Positions 54,244 through 63,794 of a DNA stretch of 64,000 nt are shown here, piece after piece; the first letter of the stretch is position 1, and each line of letters begins with the position of its first letter. Both the position numbers and the translations under genes were made by a program. The DNA comes from Planctomycetota bacterium (GTDB taxonomy: Bacteria > Planctomycetota > UBA1135 > GCA-002686595), in the NCBI GenBank assembly GCA_020853575.1, contig JADYYP010000045.1, positions 124,001 to 188,000 on the forward strand. The letters are read 5' to 3'. Below the pieces are notes generated by a model. That model was not told the origin of the DNA. It searched no databases and was given only the letters and a program-made list of their open reading frames with translations.

Positions 54244-55521
54244 ATGCTCGACCTCAAGTTCATCCGTCAGTTCCCCGACGCCGTCAAGGAAGGGGCGCGC
54301 AAGAAGCGCATCCAAGTCGACATCGACGCGCTGCTGGCCGTCGACGCCAAGGCGCGCGCGCTCCAAACGGAGGTCGACACGCTCCGCGCGCGGCAAAATC
54401 AACTTTCGAAGGAAGTCGGGAAGGCCCCGCCCGATCGACGCGCCGAGCTGATCGCGGAAGTCAACGGTTTCAAGCAGCAGCTGGCGTCGCTCGAGGGCTC
54501 GCTCAAGGACCTGCAGACAGATCTCGACGCGCGCCTGTTGCGCGTGCCCAACGTCCCGGCCGGCGAGGTCCCCGAAGGCAAGGACGACAGCGAGAACGTC
54601 GAGGTCAAGCGCTGGGGCGAGCCGCGGACATTCGATTTCCCGTTCCGCGACCACGTCGCACTGGGCGAAGCTCAAGGTTGGCTCGAGATCGAGCGCGCCG
54701 CGCGGTTGTCGGGGTCGCGCAACTACGTGCTCAAGGGTGAGCTCTCGATGCTCGAGGGCGCTGTGATGCGCTACGCGCTGGACGTGATGATCCAGCGCGG
54801 CTTCACGCCTTTGTCGGTGCCCACGCTGGTGCGCAGCGAGATCATGGTCGGCACGGGTTATTTCCCGGGCGGCGAGGAGCAGGCTTATCGCTGCGACGAG
54901 CGCGATGACCTGTGCCTGGTCGGCACCGCCGAGGTTCCCGTGACCGCGTTGCACAAGGACGAGGTGTTCGCGCTCGATCAGCTCCCGGTGCGCTACGTTG
55001 CCTTGTCCTCGTGCTACAGGCGCGAAGCCGGAGCGGCGGGGCGCGACACGCGTGGACTCTATCGCGTGCACCAGTTCCAGAAAGTCGAGCAGGTGATCCT
55101 CGACGTCGCCGACGCCGAGACCTCGATCGCCCACCACCGCGCGATCGTCGAGAACGCCGAGTTCGTGCTGCAGTCGCTGCGCATTCCCTACCGAATCGTC
55201 AACGTCTGTGGGGGAGACCTGGGTGCGCCTCAGATCCAGAAGTACGACATCGAGAGTTGGATGCCCTCGCGAGGCGGTTGGGGCGAGACGCACTCCGCGT
55301 CGCGTTTCCACGAGTACCAAGCGCGACGCTTGAACCTGCGCTATCGCGACGCGGAAGGCAAACTGCGCTTCTGCCACACTCTCAACAACACGGTTGCGGC
55401 TAGCGCGCGCATGCTGATTTGCGTGCTCGAGAACCACCAACGAGCCGACGGCACGGTCGAGATCCCCGAACCGCTGGTCAGCTACATGGGAGGTCGGCGC
55501 AGCATCGGTCGCGCGCTGTGA
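54244..55521 (+). CDS. serS: Seryl-tRNA synthetase
   Basis: SerRS (425 residues) charges tRNA-Ser with serine. The N-terminal coiled coil that reads the tRNA long arm spans about residues 25-110 (ARALQTEVDTLRARQNQLSKE, in part). The class II catalytic core shows motif 2 SSCYRREAGAAGRDTRGLYRVHQF (parts), GTAEVPVTAL, and motif 3 LNNTVAASARMLICVLENHQ (parts). The length is standard. The start ATG gives MLDLKFIRQFPD, the typical family N-terminus. Its TGA is inside a hairpin with the convergent pseudopilin gene. Confidence 0.98.
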   Translation: MLDLKFIRQFPDAVKEGARKKRIQVDIDALLAVDAKARALQTEVDTLRARQNQLSKEVGKAPPDRRAELIAEVNGFKQQLASLEGSLKDLQTDLDARLLRVPNVPAGEVPEGKDDSENVEVKRWGEPRTFDFPFRDHVALGEAQGWLEIERAARLSGSRNYVLKGELSMLEGAVMRYALDVMIQRGFTPLSVPTLVRSEIMVGTGYFPGGEEQAYRCDERDDLCLVGTAEVPVTALHKDEVFALDQLPVRYVALSSCYRREAGAAGRDTRGLYRVHQFQKVEQVILDVADAETSIAHHRAIVENAEFVLQSLRIPYRIVNVCGGDLGAPQIQKYDIESWMPSRGGWGETHSASRFHEYQARRLNLRYRDAEGKLRFCHTLNNTVAASARMLICVLENHQRADGTVEIPEPLVSYMGGRRSIGRAL

Positions 55522-55558
55522 GCGCGCCACGTCGCGACCGAGGGTGGTCCGCGCTCAC
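55518..55558. terminator. Convergent hairpin holding the serS and pseudopilin stops
   Basis: GTGAGCGCG (55518-55526) pairs with CGCGCTCAC (55550-55558), and CCAC pairs with GTGG inside after a small bulge. The TGA of serS is in the left arm, and the minus-strand TGA of the gspJ-like gene is in the right arm. The TGAGCGC core matches the junction at 17080-17100. Confidence 0.5.
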
Positions 55559-56475
55559 TTGCGGCCCGCGCCCTGGCTCGACGCACCGCCCTTGGCTCCA
55601 CCCTGGCCAGCCCCGCCAGCCTTGGTACCGCCGCCACCGCCGCCCACGGTTTCCGTCGTCGGGCCGCCGGCTTCGCCACCCGCTCCTCCACCGCCAGCGT
55701 TGTCCTGCGGCGCAGCGCCGAACACTGGAATCGTCGGGACGGGCTGCACTTCGACCTGCGCGAACAGGTCGTCGGTGAAGCGGATGATGCGCGTGTAAGT
55801 CACGGTGCGCTTGTCGACGGGAGCAATCCGCAGTTGTTCGTGCGAGAGCCGTGGCGTCAACTCGAGTGTCAGGCGGATCTCGAGGCGCTTGGGCAAGCCG
55901 ACTTGCTCTTCGTCCTCGCCCCAGTCGTCGAGAGGTTCCGCGTCTGGGCCATCTTCGTCGTACACCTGGATCTCGAAGCTCTTCACGTGATCGTGGAGGA
56001 AGGTGTACGTGCCGCCCTCGAACGGCTCGTCGTCGACGCCGAAGTCCTCGCGGCGATACATCTCCAGGAATTCGTCGTCCCGCGGGTGGATGCGCAGGAC
56101 GTATCCGACTTCGTTGACATCGCTGCGCACGAAGCGATGCTCGACCTCCGAGGGCACGACGCTGTCGGTCGTCGTGATGAAGTCGATTCGATCCGCATCT
56201 CGCCCGAGGACCACGCGGTTCTTGACCCGCAGCAAGCGGTCCGAAGCGCGGTTGTAGATCAGCATCGCGCGTACGTCGCGCTCGACCAAGTCCATGATCG
56301 CCGGCCCAGCGAGCTGCGTCTCCTGGATGTTGTGGATCGTGTCACGGCTGATGCGCGTGGCCTCCAAGAGCTGTGTGAGCGCCAGCATGATGCCGCCCAC
56401 GATCAAGAGCGCGACGAGCACTTCGACCAAGGTGAACGCGGCGCGGCGCGCGGTCCGCTTTGCCCACAGCTTCAT
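55555..56475 (-). CDS. Type II secretion pseudopilin GspJ-like protein
   Basis: This 306-residue minor pseudopilin has the leader RRAAFTLVEVLVALLIVGG, with prepilin cleavage expected before FTLVEV after the Ala/Arg stretch. A hydrophobic helix and an acidic globular region follow. Position and size fit GspJ. The C-terminal 60 residues are a Gly-rich tail (GGAGGEAGG, TVGGGGGGTK), unusual for the family. The ATG overlaps the GspI stop as ATGA. It is the last gene of the secretion operon and converges on serS. Confidence 0.8.
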   Translation of the reverse strand: MKLWAKRTARRAAFTLVEVLVALLIVGGIMLALTQLLEATRISRDTIHNIQETQLAGPAIMDLVERDVRAMLIYNRASDRLLRVKNRVVLGRDADRIDFITTTDSVVPSEVEHRFVRSDVNEVGYVLRIHPRDDEFLEMYRREDFGVDDEPFEGGTYTFLHDHVKSFEIQVYDEDGPDAEPLDDWGEDEEQVGLPKRLEIRLTLELTPRLSHEQLRIAPVDKRTVTYTRIIRFTDDLFAQVEVQPVPTIPVFGAAPQDNAGGGGAGGEAGGPTTETVGGGGGGTKAGGAGQGGAKGGASSQGAGRK

Positions 56476-57038
56476 TTCGCGCCCTCCCCGGACTTGTCCT
56501 GTGGATCCGCATCCTTGTCGGTTTCCTCGGGGTGGACCTGCTTCCAGGGTACCCAGCGCTCGAGCACGAACTCGTTGGAGAGTTCTTGGACCTTCGGGAA
56601 GATCACTTTGACCTGGATCTTCTCGTAGGGCTGTTCGGCGTCGTCGTCTTGGTCCTTGTCGTTGCGCCGCTTCTCGTCCTGTTCGTGGCGCCAATTGTCG
56701 AATGCCTGTCGGTCACTCTCGTCGGGACGGAAATTCTCGTCGCCGATGACGGCCTCGAAGTAGAAGTCGGGATAGCCCTCCTCGGCGTAATTGCCCTCGA
56801 TGCGCTCGTCGTCGATGTCGTCCTCGAAGAGCCCGGCCTCGATCTGACCCAACGTCATCAGCGCGAGCTCGCGGGACAACTTGAGGTTCCGGGAGTAGGC
56901 CGCGGTCAGCTTCGACGCGTTGAGGATCTGGAGCATCCACGCCAGCGCCAGGCCGACCAACGCGATCGTGACCGCGACCTCCGCCAGCGTGAACGCGGAG
57001 CGTCGCGTGCATCGTTCCAAGCGCTGTTGGAGCTTCAC
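56472..57038 (-). CDS. Type II secretion pseudopilin GspI-like protein
   Basis: This 188-residue pseudopilin has the leader TRRSAFTLAEVAVTIALVG and a hydrophobic helix, then a strongly acidic/charged domain (RNDKDQDDDAEQP). The order in the operon suggests the GspI role in the pseudopilus tip. The GTG start overlaps the previous gene's stop (GTGA) and the end overlaps the next start (ATGA). Sequence alone does not distinguish GspI from other minor pseudopilins. Confidence 0.78.
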   Translation of the reverse strand: MKLQQRLERCTRRSAFTLAEVAVTIALVGLALAWMLQILNASKLTAAYSRNLKLSRELALMTLGQIEAGLFEDDIDDERIEGNYAEEGYPDFYFEAVIGDENFRPDESDRQAFDNWRHEQDEKRRNDKDQDDDAEQPYEKIQVKVIFPKVQELSNEFVLERWVPWKQVHPEETDKDADPQDKSGEGAK

Positions 57039-57607
57039 TGGAAATCCTTGTCGTCCGGAGCCGCACGCGCGAACTCGCCGTCGTGGAACTGGATCAGCCC
57101 AGTGAGCGCCTGGACCTCGATCGTGTACACGTTGTCGTAGGGCCGCTGGATCAACTGGATCATGTGATCCGTTGCGCTGCCACGCGCGTCGAAGCGCACC
57201 TCGCAGCGCCCGCGCATGAAGACCTCGCCATTGATGGTGATCGAGCGGAATTCGATGTTCGCCGGCAGCGGTCTCCATTCCAACGCCAGCCGATCCTCAT
57301 CCCAGGCCGCCAAGCCACCGACTCCGCCGGCGCGGAACGGCGTGATCACGCGGTACCCGCGCGGGTGTTCCTCATCGGCCTCGAAGTAGTATTCGACGCG
57401 AAACTCGAGCCCGCGAGAGATCGCATCCGAGCGCGTCTCCTGCAGCACCGCCGCCAGTTCACGCACGGCGGAATTCAGCTTGGTTCGCGGGAGCAACGCT
57501 TCCCAACTCACGTAGACGATCGTCGACAGCATGGCCAGCGCCAGCACCACCAGCATCAGCTCGACCAGTGTGAAGGCCGAGCGCGGGCTCGTGCGCAGCG
57601 CGCCCAT
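57035..57607 (-). CDS. Type II secretion pseudopilin GspH/FimT-like protein
   Basis: This 190-residue protein begins MGALRTSPRSAFTLVELMLVVLALAML, with the G/A-FTLVEL prepilin signature (here split). The rest resembles the GspH/FimT pseudopilin fold, with LNSAVRELAAVLQETRSDAISRG typical of the first beta region (given in part). It lies 9 bases after the gspG stop and overlaps gspI. It forms part of the pseudopilus tip complex with GspI and GspJ. Confidence 0.85.
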   Translation of the reverse strand: MGALRTSPRSAFTLVELMLVVLALAMLSTIVYVSWEALLPRTKLNSAVRELAAVLQETRSDAISRGLEFRVEYYFEADEEHPRGYRVITPFRAGGVGGLAAWDEDRLALEWRPLPANIEFRSITINGEVFMRGRCEVRFDARGSATDHMIQLIQRPYDNVYTIEVQALTGLIQFHDGEFARAAPDDKDFQ

Positions 57608-57616
57608 GGGTTGCGC

Positions 57617-58063
57617 CTAGTTCTTGCCTTCGTTGCGGATCGAAAGGCTGTCGATGTCGGCGTCGTCGCCCTCGCCGCCCGGCTGCCCGTCCTTGCCGAA
57701 GCTGATGATCTTCGGCGCACCGCCGCTGACACCCGCTTCGTACTGGTAGGGATTCTTCCAGGGGTCCAACGGAACCGTGGTCTGGCCCTTCAAGTAGGTG
57801 CGCCCGTTCTCGTCCGGCGTCACCAGGATCTCGAGGCTCTCGGGGTACTTGCCGTTGTTCTCGAGCGCGAAGGTGTCGATCGCATTGTCGAGCGCACCGA
57901 TGTCGATCTTGGCCTTCTCGCGCTGGGCGAACGTGAAGCGGTCGAGCAGGTTGGGCACGACGATCGTCGCGATCAAGCCGAGGATCACGATCACGACCAT
58001 CAGTTCGGCCAGCGAGAAACCCGCGCGTGTGGAGCGATCGGTACGCAGAGTGTGCAGTTTCAT
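57617..58063 (-). CDS. gspG: Type II secretion major pseudopilin GspG
   Basis: GspG (148 residues) is the main subunit of the pseudopilus that pushes substrates through the outer membrane. Its leader TRAGFSLAELMVVIVILGL is cleaved before Phe. It carries the GspG-specific ending motif TVPLDPWKNPYQYEAG and an acidic/Gly-rich C-terminus with calcium-site-like Asp residues. I chose ATG 58063, which gives a 16-residue leader. An ATG at 58129, overlapping the gspF stop as ATGA, would give a long 38-residue leader and cannot be excluded. Confidence 0.93.
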   Translation of the reverse strand: MKLHTLRTDRSTRAGFSLAELMVVIVILGLIATIVVPNLLDRFTFAQREKAKIDIGALDNAIDTFALENNGKYPESLEILVTPDENGRTYLKGQTTVPLDPWKNPYQYEAGVSGGAPKIISFGKDGQPGGEGDDADIDSLSIRNEGKN

Positions 58064-58125
58064 GGGAGTTGCCTGTGGGGCCTGGGTCCGTTGAAGCGTG
58101 CCATGGCGCTCTTCGACGACCGTGT

Positions 58126-59403
58126 TCATTGGATCTGCCCGACCTTCAGGATCGGCAGCACGATGGAGATGACGATGTAGCCGACGACCACGGCCAGGAA
58201 GATGATCAGGATCGGCTCGAGGACACTCGTCAATCGGCCGGTGGTGATCTCGATTTCCTCGTCGTAGGCGGCGCCGATGCGGTCGAGCATCTGCTCGATC
58301 TCGCCCGACTGCTCGCCGACTTGGACCATGTAACAGACGACCGGTGGGAACACGCCGGTCGCGCGCATCGGGGTGCCGATGTCCGTGCCTTCGACGATGC
58401 GCGATCGAATCACTTCGGTGGCGTCGGAGAGCACGCGATTCCCAACCACGTTGCGCGTGATTTCGAGGCTCTGCACGACGGGGACGCCGCTCTGGAGCAA
58501 GGTCGAGAGCGTGTGCGTGAAGCGCGCGATCGCTTGCTTGCGCAGGAGATCGCCGATGACCGGGATGCGCAAGAGCGAGCGGTCGATGAACAACCGGCCA
58601 CCCGCACTGCGCCGGTAGATGCGCTCGAACACGAAGGAAATGGCGGCAATCGCCAGTGCTCCGACCCACCAATAGTTCTTGAACAGGTCGCTGACCGTGA
58701 TCAGCACGCGCGTCGGAGTGGGCAGCGTCTGGCCGGTGTCGACCAACATCGCCGTGATCTTGGGCACGACGAGCGTCATCAAGATGCTGACGACGATCAC
58801 GCCGATCCCGACCATCATCGCGGGATAGGTCAGGGCCGAGACCACCTTGCGGCGCAACGCGCGTTGCGCCTGCATGTAATCCGCCAAGCGCTTGAACACG
58901 ACGTCGAGGTTGCCGGTCGCCTGCCCGGCGCGCACCATGTTCACGTAGAAGTCGTTGAACCACGAGGGATGCTCGGAGAGCGCATCCGCCAGCGAAGCTC
59001 CCTGGGTCACGCGTTCCCGAACGTGCCGGAACATGGTTTCCGCCCGGCGGTGCTCGGTTTGCTCGATCAGTGCTTTGAGCGCTTCGATCAGCGGAATCCC
59101 GGCACCCAGGAGCGTGCCCAACTGTCGCGTGGCAGCGGCCACGATTTCCAGATTGGCCGACGTCGGCCCGGTGCTCGCGGCGCGCAGCTTTTGCAGTCGG
59201 TCGAACAGCGAGACGCCGCGTGCCGCGGAACTACCGGTCTCGCCGACGGCCCGCTTGCCGCCTCCGCGGAGTTCCCGCAGCTCGCTGACCAGGATGTTCT
59301 CGCGCCGGAGCTTGGCGCGAGCGTCGCGCGGCGTGTCGGCGTCGACCACTCCGGCCGTGGTACCGCCCCCCGCGACGTAGGCTTTGTATTGGTAGATCGG
59401 CAC
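58126..59403 (-). CDS. gspF: Type II secretion inner-membrane platform protein GspF
   Basis: GspF (425 residues) is the polytopic platform on which the GspE ATPase acts. Two homologous T2SSF domains are visible: the first has RQLGTLLGAGIPLIEAL with ALTYPAMMVGIGVIVVSI, and the second has HTLSTLLQSGVPVVQSL with LTSVLEPILIIFLAVVVG. The start is GTG at 59403, giving MPIYQYKAY, the usual N-terminus of the family. It lies 18 bases after gspE and overlaps the alternative gspG start. Confidence 0.95.
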   Translation of the reverse strand: MPIYQYKAYVAGGGTTAGVVDADTPRDARAKLRRENILVSELRELRGGGKRAVGETGSSAARGVSLFDRLQKLRAASTGPTSANLEIVAAATRQLGTLLGAGIPLIEALKALIEQTEHRRAETMFRHVRERVTQGASLADALSEHPSWFNDFYVNMVRAGQATGNLDVVFKRLADYMQAQRALRRKVVSALTYPAMMVGIGVIVVSILMTLVVPKITAMLVDTGQTLPTPTRVLITVSDLFKNYWWVGALAIAAISFVFERIYRRSAGGRLFIDRSLLRIPVIGDLLRKQAIARFTHTLSTLLQSGVPVVQSLEITRNVVGNRVLSDATEVIRSRIVEGTDIGTPMRATGVFPPVVCYMVQVGEQSGEIEQMLDRIGAAYDEEIEITTGRLTSVLEPILIIFLAVVVGYIVISIVLPILKVGQIQ

Positions 59404-59421
59404 CGCGCGATTCCCTTTGGA

Positions 59422-61125
59422 CTAGCCCATGTCGAGTTGCGTCACGCGCAACACTTCGTCGGGTGTGGTGATCCGCTGGCGGATCTTGTCGATGCCATCG
59501 GCGCGCAACGAAATCATGCCGCCCTCCACGGCCTTTTTCTTGAGCTGCGTCGCGTTCCCGCCCTCCATGACGAGCGTGCGCACGTTCTCGCTCATCGGCA
59601 TGAACTCGTAGATCGCCGTGCGGCCAGCGTAGCCGGAGTTGAAGCACTCGTCGCAGCCAGTGCCGTAGGCGATCTTGTGCTCGAGGTCGGTCGGTGTCAG
59701 CCCGAGCTTCTTGCATTTCGCGGCCCACTCGTCGGTCATCGGGACGAGCACGCGGCAGTGCTTGCAGATCGTGCGCACGAGACGCTGCGCGATCACCAGC
59801 ACGATCGAACTGGAGACCAGGTAGGGTTCGACGCCCTGGTCGACCAGACGCGTGACGGTGCTCGGTGCGTCGTTGGTGTGCACGGTCGAGAACACCAAGT
59901 GTCCGGTGAGCGCGGCGCGAATCGCGACTTCCGCGGTCTCCAGGTCGCGAATCTCACCGACCATCATCACGTCCGGGTCCTGACGCAAGAACGAGCGCAG
60001 GCCCGAGGCGAAGGTGAGCCCCTTCTTGGCGTTGACCTGCACCTGGCTGATCCCTGCCAGCGAGTACTCGACGGGATCCTCGATCGTCAGCACGTTCTTC
60101 TCGGTGGTGTCGACCTCGTTGAGCGCCGCATACAGCGTCGTCGTCTTGCCCGAACCCGTCGGGCCGGTCACCAGGATGATCCCGTGGTTGTAGCTCGAAA
60201 ACTCGCGCAGGAGCGCTTCGTTCTGCGGGCTCAGGCCGATCTCGTCGAGCGTGTAGAGCTTGGCGGTCTTGTCGAGCAAGCGCATGACGATGCGCTCGCC
60301 CTGGGTGGTCGGGACGGAACTGATGCGCACGTCGACCTCGCCGTCGCCGATGCGGATCGTCGCGCGACCGTCCTGCGGCAGGCGGCGCTCGGCGATGTCC
60401 ATCTTGCCCATGACCTTGACGCGGCTGACGATCGCTTCCTGCGCCTTGCGCGGGATCGGATCCATGTCGTACAGGATGCCGTCGATGCGAAAGCGCACCT
60501 GCATCCGGTCGACGTACGGATGGAAGTGCACGTCGGACGCGCGCAGTTTCAGCGCCTGGAACAAGATCGTGTTGACGAGCTTGATGATCGGCGCCTTGTT
60601 GGACGAGTCGAGGACGTCTTCGCCCTCCTCGATCTCCTCGGCCAACCCAGCGATGTCTCCGTCCTCGGCGACGTCCGCCAGGGCCTCGTCGACACCGTCG
60701 GCCTTGTGCCGATAGGCACGCGCGATCAGCTGCGTGATTTCCTGCTTGGGCGCGAGCACCGGCTCGACGTCCGCACCGTACAGCGCGGACAGGTCGTCCA
60801 TCGGGTGCGGGTCGAGCGGCGTGCAGGTCGCCACCTTGAGCAACCCGTCGGCCTCCTCGATCGCGATCAGGTTGTAATTGCGCGTGAACTGGACCGGAAC
60901 GCGGTTGACGAAGCTCGAGGGGACCTGGGTTTCCTCCAGCGAATCGCGGTACTCGAATCCCAGGTGGACGGAGTAAGCGCGCAGCAATGCCGGCTCCGGC
61001 AGGTAGTCCCGCTGGAGGATCACACGATCGAGCGAGTCGCCCGAGTTGGCGGCGAGCTTGCGGCACTCTTCGAGGCGCTCGCGCGACAGGCCGGCATCGA
61101 CGAGGAGATCGGACAGACTGGCCAC
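59422..61125 (-). CDS. gspE: Type II secretion ATPase GspE
   Basis: GspE (567 residues) powers pseudopilus assembly. An N-terminal MshEN-like region (LLVDAGLSRERLEECRKLA, in part) precedes the ATPase core, with Walker A VTGPTGSGKTTTLYAA, the Asp box, Walker B MMVGEIRDLETAEVA and the His box LVFSTVHTNDA. A zinc-binding tetracysteine CKHC...CDEC is present, as in GspE/PilB. The GTG start is the best-placed codon for the MshEN region. It follows gspD by 46 bases. Confidence 0.96.
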   Translation of the reverse strand: MASLSDLLVDAGLSRERLEECRKLAANSGDSLDRVILQRDYLPEPALLRAYSVHLGFEYRDSLEETQVPSSFVNRVPVQFTRNYNLIAIEEADGLLKVATCTPLDPHPMDDLSALYGADVEPVLAPKQEITQLIARAYRHKADGVDEALADVAEDGDIAGLAEEIEEGEDVLDSSNKAPIIKLVNTILFQALKLRASDVHFHPYVDRMQVRFRIDGILYDMDPIPRKAQEAIVSRVKVMGKMDIAERRLPQDGRATIRIGDGEVDVRISSVPTTQGERIVMRLLDKTAKLYTLDEIGLSPQNEALLREFSSYNHGIILVTGPTGSGKTTTLYAALNEVDTTEKNVLTIEDPVEYSLAGISQVQVNAKKGLTFASGLRSFLRQDPDVMMVGEIRDLETAEVAIRAALTGHLVFSTVHTNDAPSTVTRLVDQGVEPYLVSSSIVLVIAQRLVRTICKHCRVLVPMTDEWAAKCKKLGLTPTDLEHKIAYGTGCDECFNSGYAGRTAIYEFMPMSENVRTLVMEGGNATQLKKKAVEGGMISLRADGIDKIRQRITTPDEVLRVTQLDMG

Positions 61126-61171
61126 GGTTGGATTCTCGCTCTTCTTGGGGGCGCGGTGCGTGCTGGGTCGC

Positions 61172-63736
61172 TCAGTTCTGCTTGTCGTTCGACTGCGTGG
61201 CCTGCGAGGGGTCGACGCCGACCATTTCGGATGTCGTCTCGCCGGACACGGCACGGCGGTAGAGCGGCACGTCGAAGCTCCCCAAGTTGACTTCGCCGAC
61301 CTTGACTCCGTGCCGCGGATCGACCAGCTGCACGCGGTCGATGCCGATTTTCTCGGAAGCGTCCTGCTTCACGCGATGGCTGATCTCGCGCAGGTCGGAG
61401 AAGTTCTCGTCGCGCAGGATGTGAGGCGTCACGAAGAAATACAGCGTCGTGCGATTCTGATTGTCCGTGTCGCGCCGGAACAGCGCACCGAGCAACGGAA
61501 TGTCACCCAGCCAGGGAACCGCGCGACGCGTGTGCCCCTTGTTGTCGACGATGATGCCACCGATGACCATCGTGTCGCCGTTGGGCACGCTCACCGAGGT
61601 ATTCAACGTGCGCGTGATGCGCGGCGGCGGAATCGCGCCTTGGAACGTGCCCACGAAGCTCGAGACCTCGAGTGAAACCTGCAGTCGCAAGTACCCCGAT
61701 GCGCTGATCGACGGAGAGATCTCCATCGTGATCCCGGCCTCTTGGTACTCGTTGAAGTTCTCTTGCGTCTGCCCGCCGACACCGTTTGCCGTGATCTGGG
61801 TGGTGGGCTGCTCGTCGAGCGTCTTGACCGTGGCACTGCCGTTGTCGTTGACGAGCACGCTCGGGATGTTGAGCACGTTCGTGTCGCGCCGTTCGCGGAA
61901 CGCGACCAACAACAGCGGCAGCGAGAAGTCGTCGCCATCCAAGATGCCGGCGGTGATGCCGGAGGTCACCTTCGGAACGCGCAGGTCGAACACGCCGTCG
62001 CCATCGGAGTCCTCGAAGTCCGAGAGACCGAAACTGGTCACCCCGAAGCTGCCCGTGCCCGAGCCCGGCAGGTCTGCGCCGCCGAGTTCGACACCCAAAT
62101 CGAGCGTGTCCGTGCCGGTCAATTCGATCAGCGCGGTCTCGATCAGCACCTGCTGTTGGCGTCGATCCAGTTGGTGGATGAGGTTGACGACTTCCTCGTA
62201 GCGCCGACGACTGGCGGCGATCAGCAGCGAATTGGTGGTGGCATCGGGCACGACGACGACTTCGTTGTCGCGCGAGGTCAGTCCCGTCGCCGCCGGCGCG
62301 GCTCCGGCGCGGCCCTGCTGAGCACCGCCTTGTCCGCCCTGCACACGCGAGGCGCCCTCGATGAAGTCCTCGAGCACCTCCGAGAGATCCTCGGCCTTGA
62401 CGTGCTCGAGCAAATACACGTGGTACGTGCGCTCGGGCTCGACGACCTCGACGTCCAGACGCGCGATCAGCTCCTTGATCGCGGCCATGTCGTCGGGCAG
62501 GGCCATCACCAAGAGCGAGTTCGTGCGCGGATAGGTCAGGATCTTCGACTCGCCACCCGCGGTCGGAATCTGCCCGGTGGCGCCTTGGGCATTGGTTTGG
62601 CGTTGCTGCTGCGCTTCCCGTTTGCGCGCTTCCAAGAGCTGCTCGAGGATGTCGGCCAAGTCTTCGGCTGCGGCGAACTCGAGCGGAACCACTTCGAACA
62701 ACGGAACGACACCTGTGTCTCGGCCAGCGAGATCGTCGACCAGCGACAAGATGCGGGCGATGGCGACGACGTTGGGAGCGAACCCACGCAACACGACACT
62801 GTTGGTGTTCGCCACCGGCATGATCGTGCCGGTCTGGTCGTTGCCCGTCAGTCCGCGCAACGAGTTGCCCAGCGTGCGCACATCGGTGTTGGGCAAGTGC
62901 AACACCGTCATGATCTGCGTCGCGACCTGGTCCGCGAACTTGTCCAGATCGGCGGGCTCGACGTAGATCGCCTCGTCCTTCAGCGACGAGGTCGGCGCCT
63001 TCGTCGGACTCAGCGGTTGGATCAGATACACCGCGAGGTGGTCGGGCCCGACCTTGGTGATCGTGAACCCGTGGATGAACATCAGGATCTGATAGAACTC
63101 GTAGAACTCGCCCTTGGGGATGCGCTTCTCGCCGAACATGCGCACCACCGCCTGCTTGAGCAGCGGCCCGACCGTGCCTTGGTCGTAGTTGAAGTTCTTG
63201 CCGGTCGCGAGTTGGCACATCTTGGTCAGCCACTCGAGATCGATCGACGAGTCGGTCTCGTCGAAGTTCAGGATGTAGAAGTCACCCTGCTCTTGGATCT
63301 TCGGCGGCGCGCCAGTCTGTCCGCCGCCGGATGTCAGCGCACCCGTGGCCGGTTGTTGCGTCGGGGTCGAAACGTTCGCATTGCGCGCGGGGACGTTGGG
63401 GCGCGGTGCGCCGCCGCCTTGGGCGGCTGGATTGGGCTGCGCCGGATTCGCGCCCGGGTTGTTGCCGGCGGGGATTTGAGGCGCGGCAGCCGGACGCCCT
63501 TGAGGGTTGTTGGCGCGAGCGTCGCGCGCCGAGGCGCGGGCGGCGGCCGCGGCGGCGCGTTGCTGTTCCTCCGCCTGTTGCTTCTCCTTCGACTGCGATT
63601 CATCCGCCTGCTTCGCGTCCTGAGCCTCCTCATCCGCTTTGGCATCGCCCTTCTGGGCGAGGGCCGGAGTGGCGAGGAACGGGGCGAGCGACAGAGGTAC
63701 CCAGGCCAGACGGCAGAGCTCGGAGCGACGGCTCAT
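61172..63736 (-). CDS. gspD: Type II secretion outer-membrane secretin GspD
   Basis: GspD (854 residues) forms the outer-membrane ring through which folded proteins leave. After the signal peptide (ending ATPALAQ) comes a low-complexity region of about 150 residues rich in Ala, Gln, Asn and Pro, longer than usual. N-domains follow (an N0-like FYILNFDETDSSIDLEWL, and repeated LPNTDVRTLGNSLRGL and TNSLLVMALPDDMAAIKELI units). The secretin domain has VLIETALIELTG, GITMEISPSISASGYLRLQ (in part), NTSVSVPNGDTMVIGGII and the hallmark VPWLGDIPLLGALFRR. A promoter is found upstream, so this gene leads the operon. Confidence 0.95.
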   Translation of the reverse strand: MSRRSELCRLAWVPLSLAPFLATPALAQKGDAKADEEAQDAKQADESQSKEKQQAEEQQRAAAAAARASARDARANNPQGRPAAAPQIPAGNNPGANPAQPNPAAQGGGAPRPNVPARNANVSTPTQQPATGALTSGGGQTGAPPKIQEQGDFYILNFDETDSSIDLEWLTKMCQLATGKNFNYDQGTVGPLLKQAVVRMFGEKRIPKGEFYEFYQILMFIHGFTITKVGPDHLAVYLIQPLSPTKAPTSSLKDEAIYVEPADLDKFADQVATQIMTVLHLPNTDVRTLGNSLRGLTGNDQTGTIMPVANTNSVVLRGFAPNVVAIARILSLVDDLAGRDTGVVPLFEVVPLEFAAAEDLADILEQLLEARKREAQQQRQTNAQGATGQIPTAGGESKILTYPRTNSLLVMALPDDMAAIKELIARLDVEVVEPERTYHVYLLEHVKAEDLSEVLEDFIEGASRVQGGQGGAQQGRAGAAPAATGLTSRDNEVVVVPDATTNSLLIAASRRRYEEVVNLIHQLDRRQQQVLIETALIELTGTDTLDLGVELGGADLPGSGTGSFGVTSFGLSDFEDSDGDGVFDLRVPKVTSGITAGILDGDDFSLPLLLVAFRERRDTNVLNIPSVLVNDNGSATVKTLDEQPTTQITANGVGGQTQENFNEYQEAGITMEISPSISASGYLRLQVSLEVSSFVGTFQGAIPPPRITRTLNTSVSVPNGDTMVIGGIIVDNKGHTRRAVPWLGDIPLLGALFRRDTDNQNRTTLYFFVTPHILRDENFSDLREISHRVKQDASEKIGIDRVQLVDPRHGVKVGEVNLGSFDVPLYRRAVSGETTSEMVGVDPSQATQSNDKQN

Positions 63737-63794
63737 TCGACGATGTATCCCATTGCAAAGGCCATACTTAGCGCAGCGCGCAGCGACAGGGCGA

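Noticed and set aside
58027-61290. A 1087-residue open frame on the plus strand through the secretion operon
   Set aside because: It lies opposite gspE, gspF and gspG, whose motifs are unambiguous, and its translation is rich in Arg, His and Asp typical of antisense frames.
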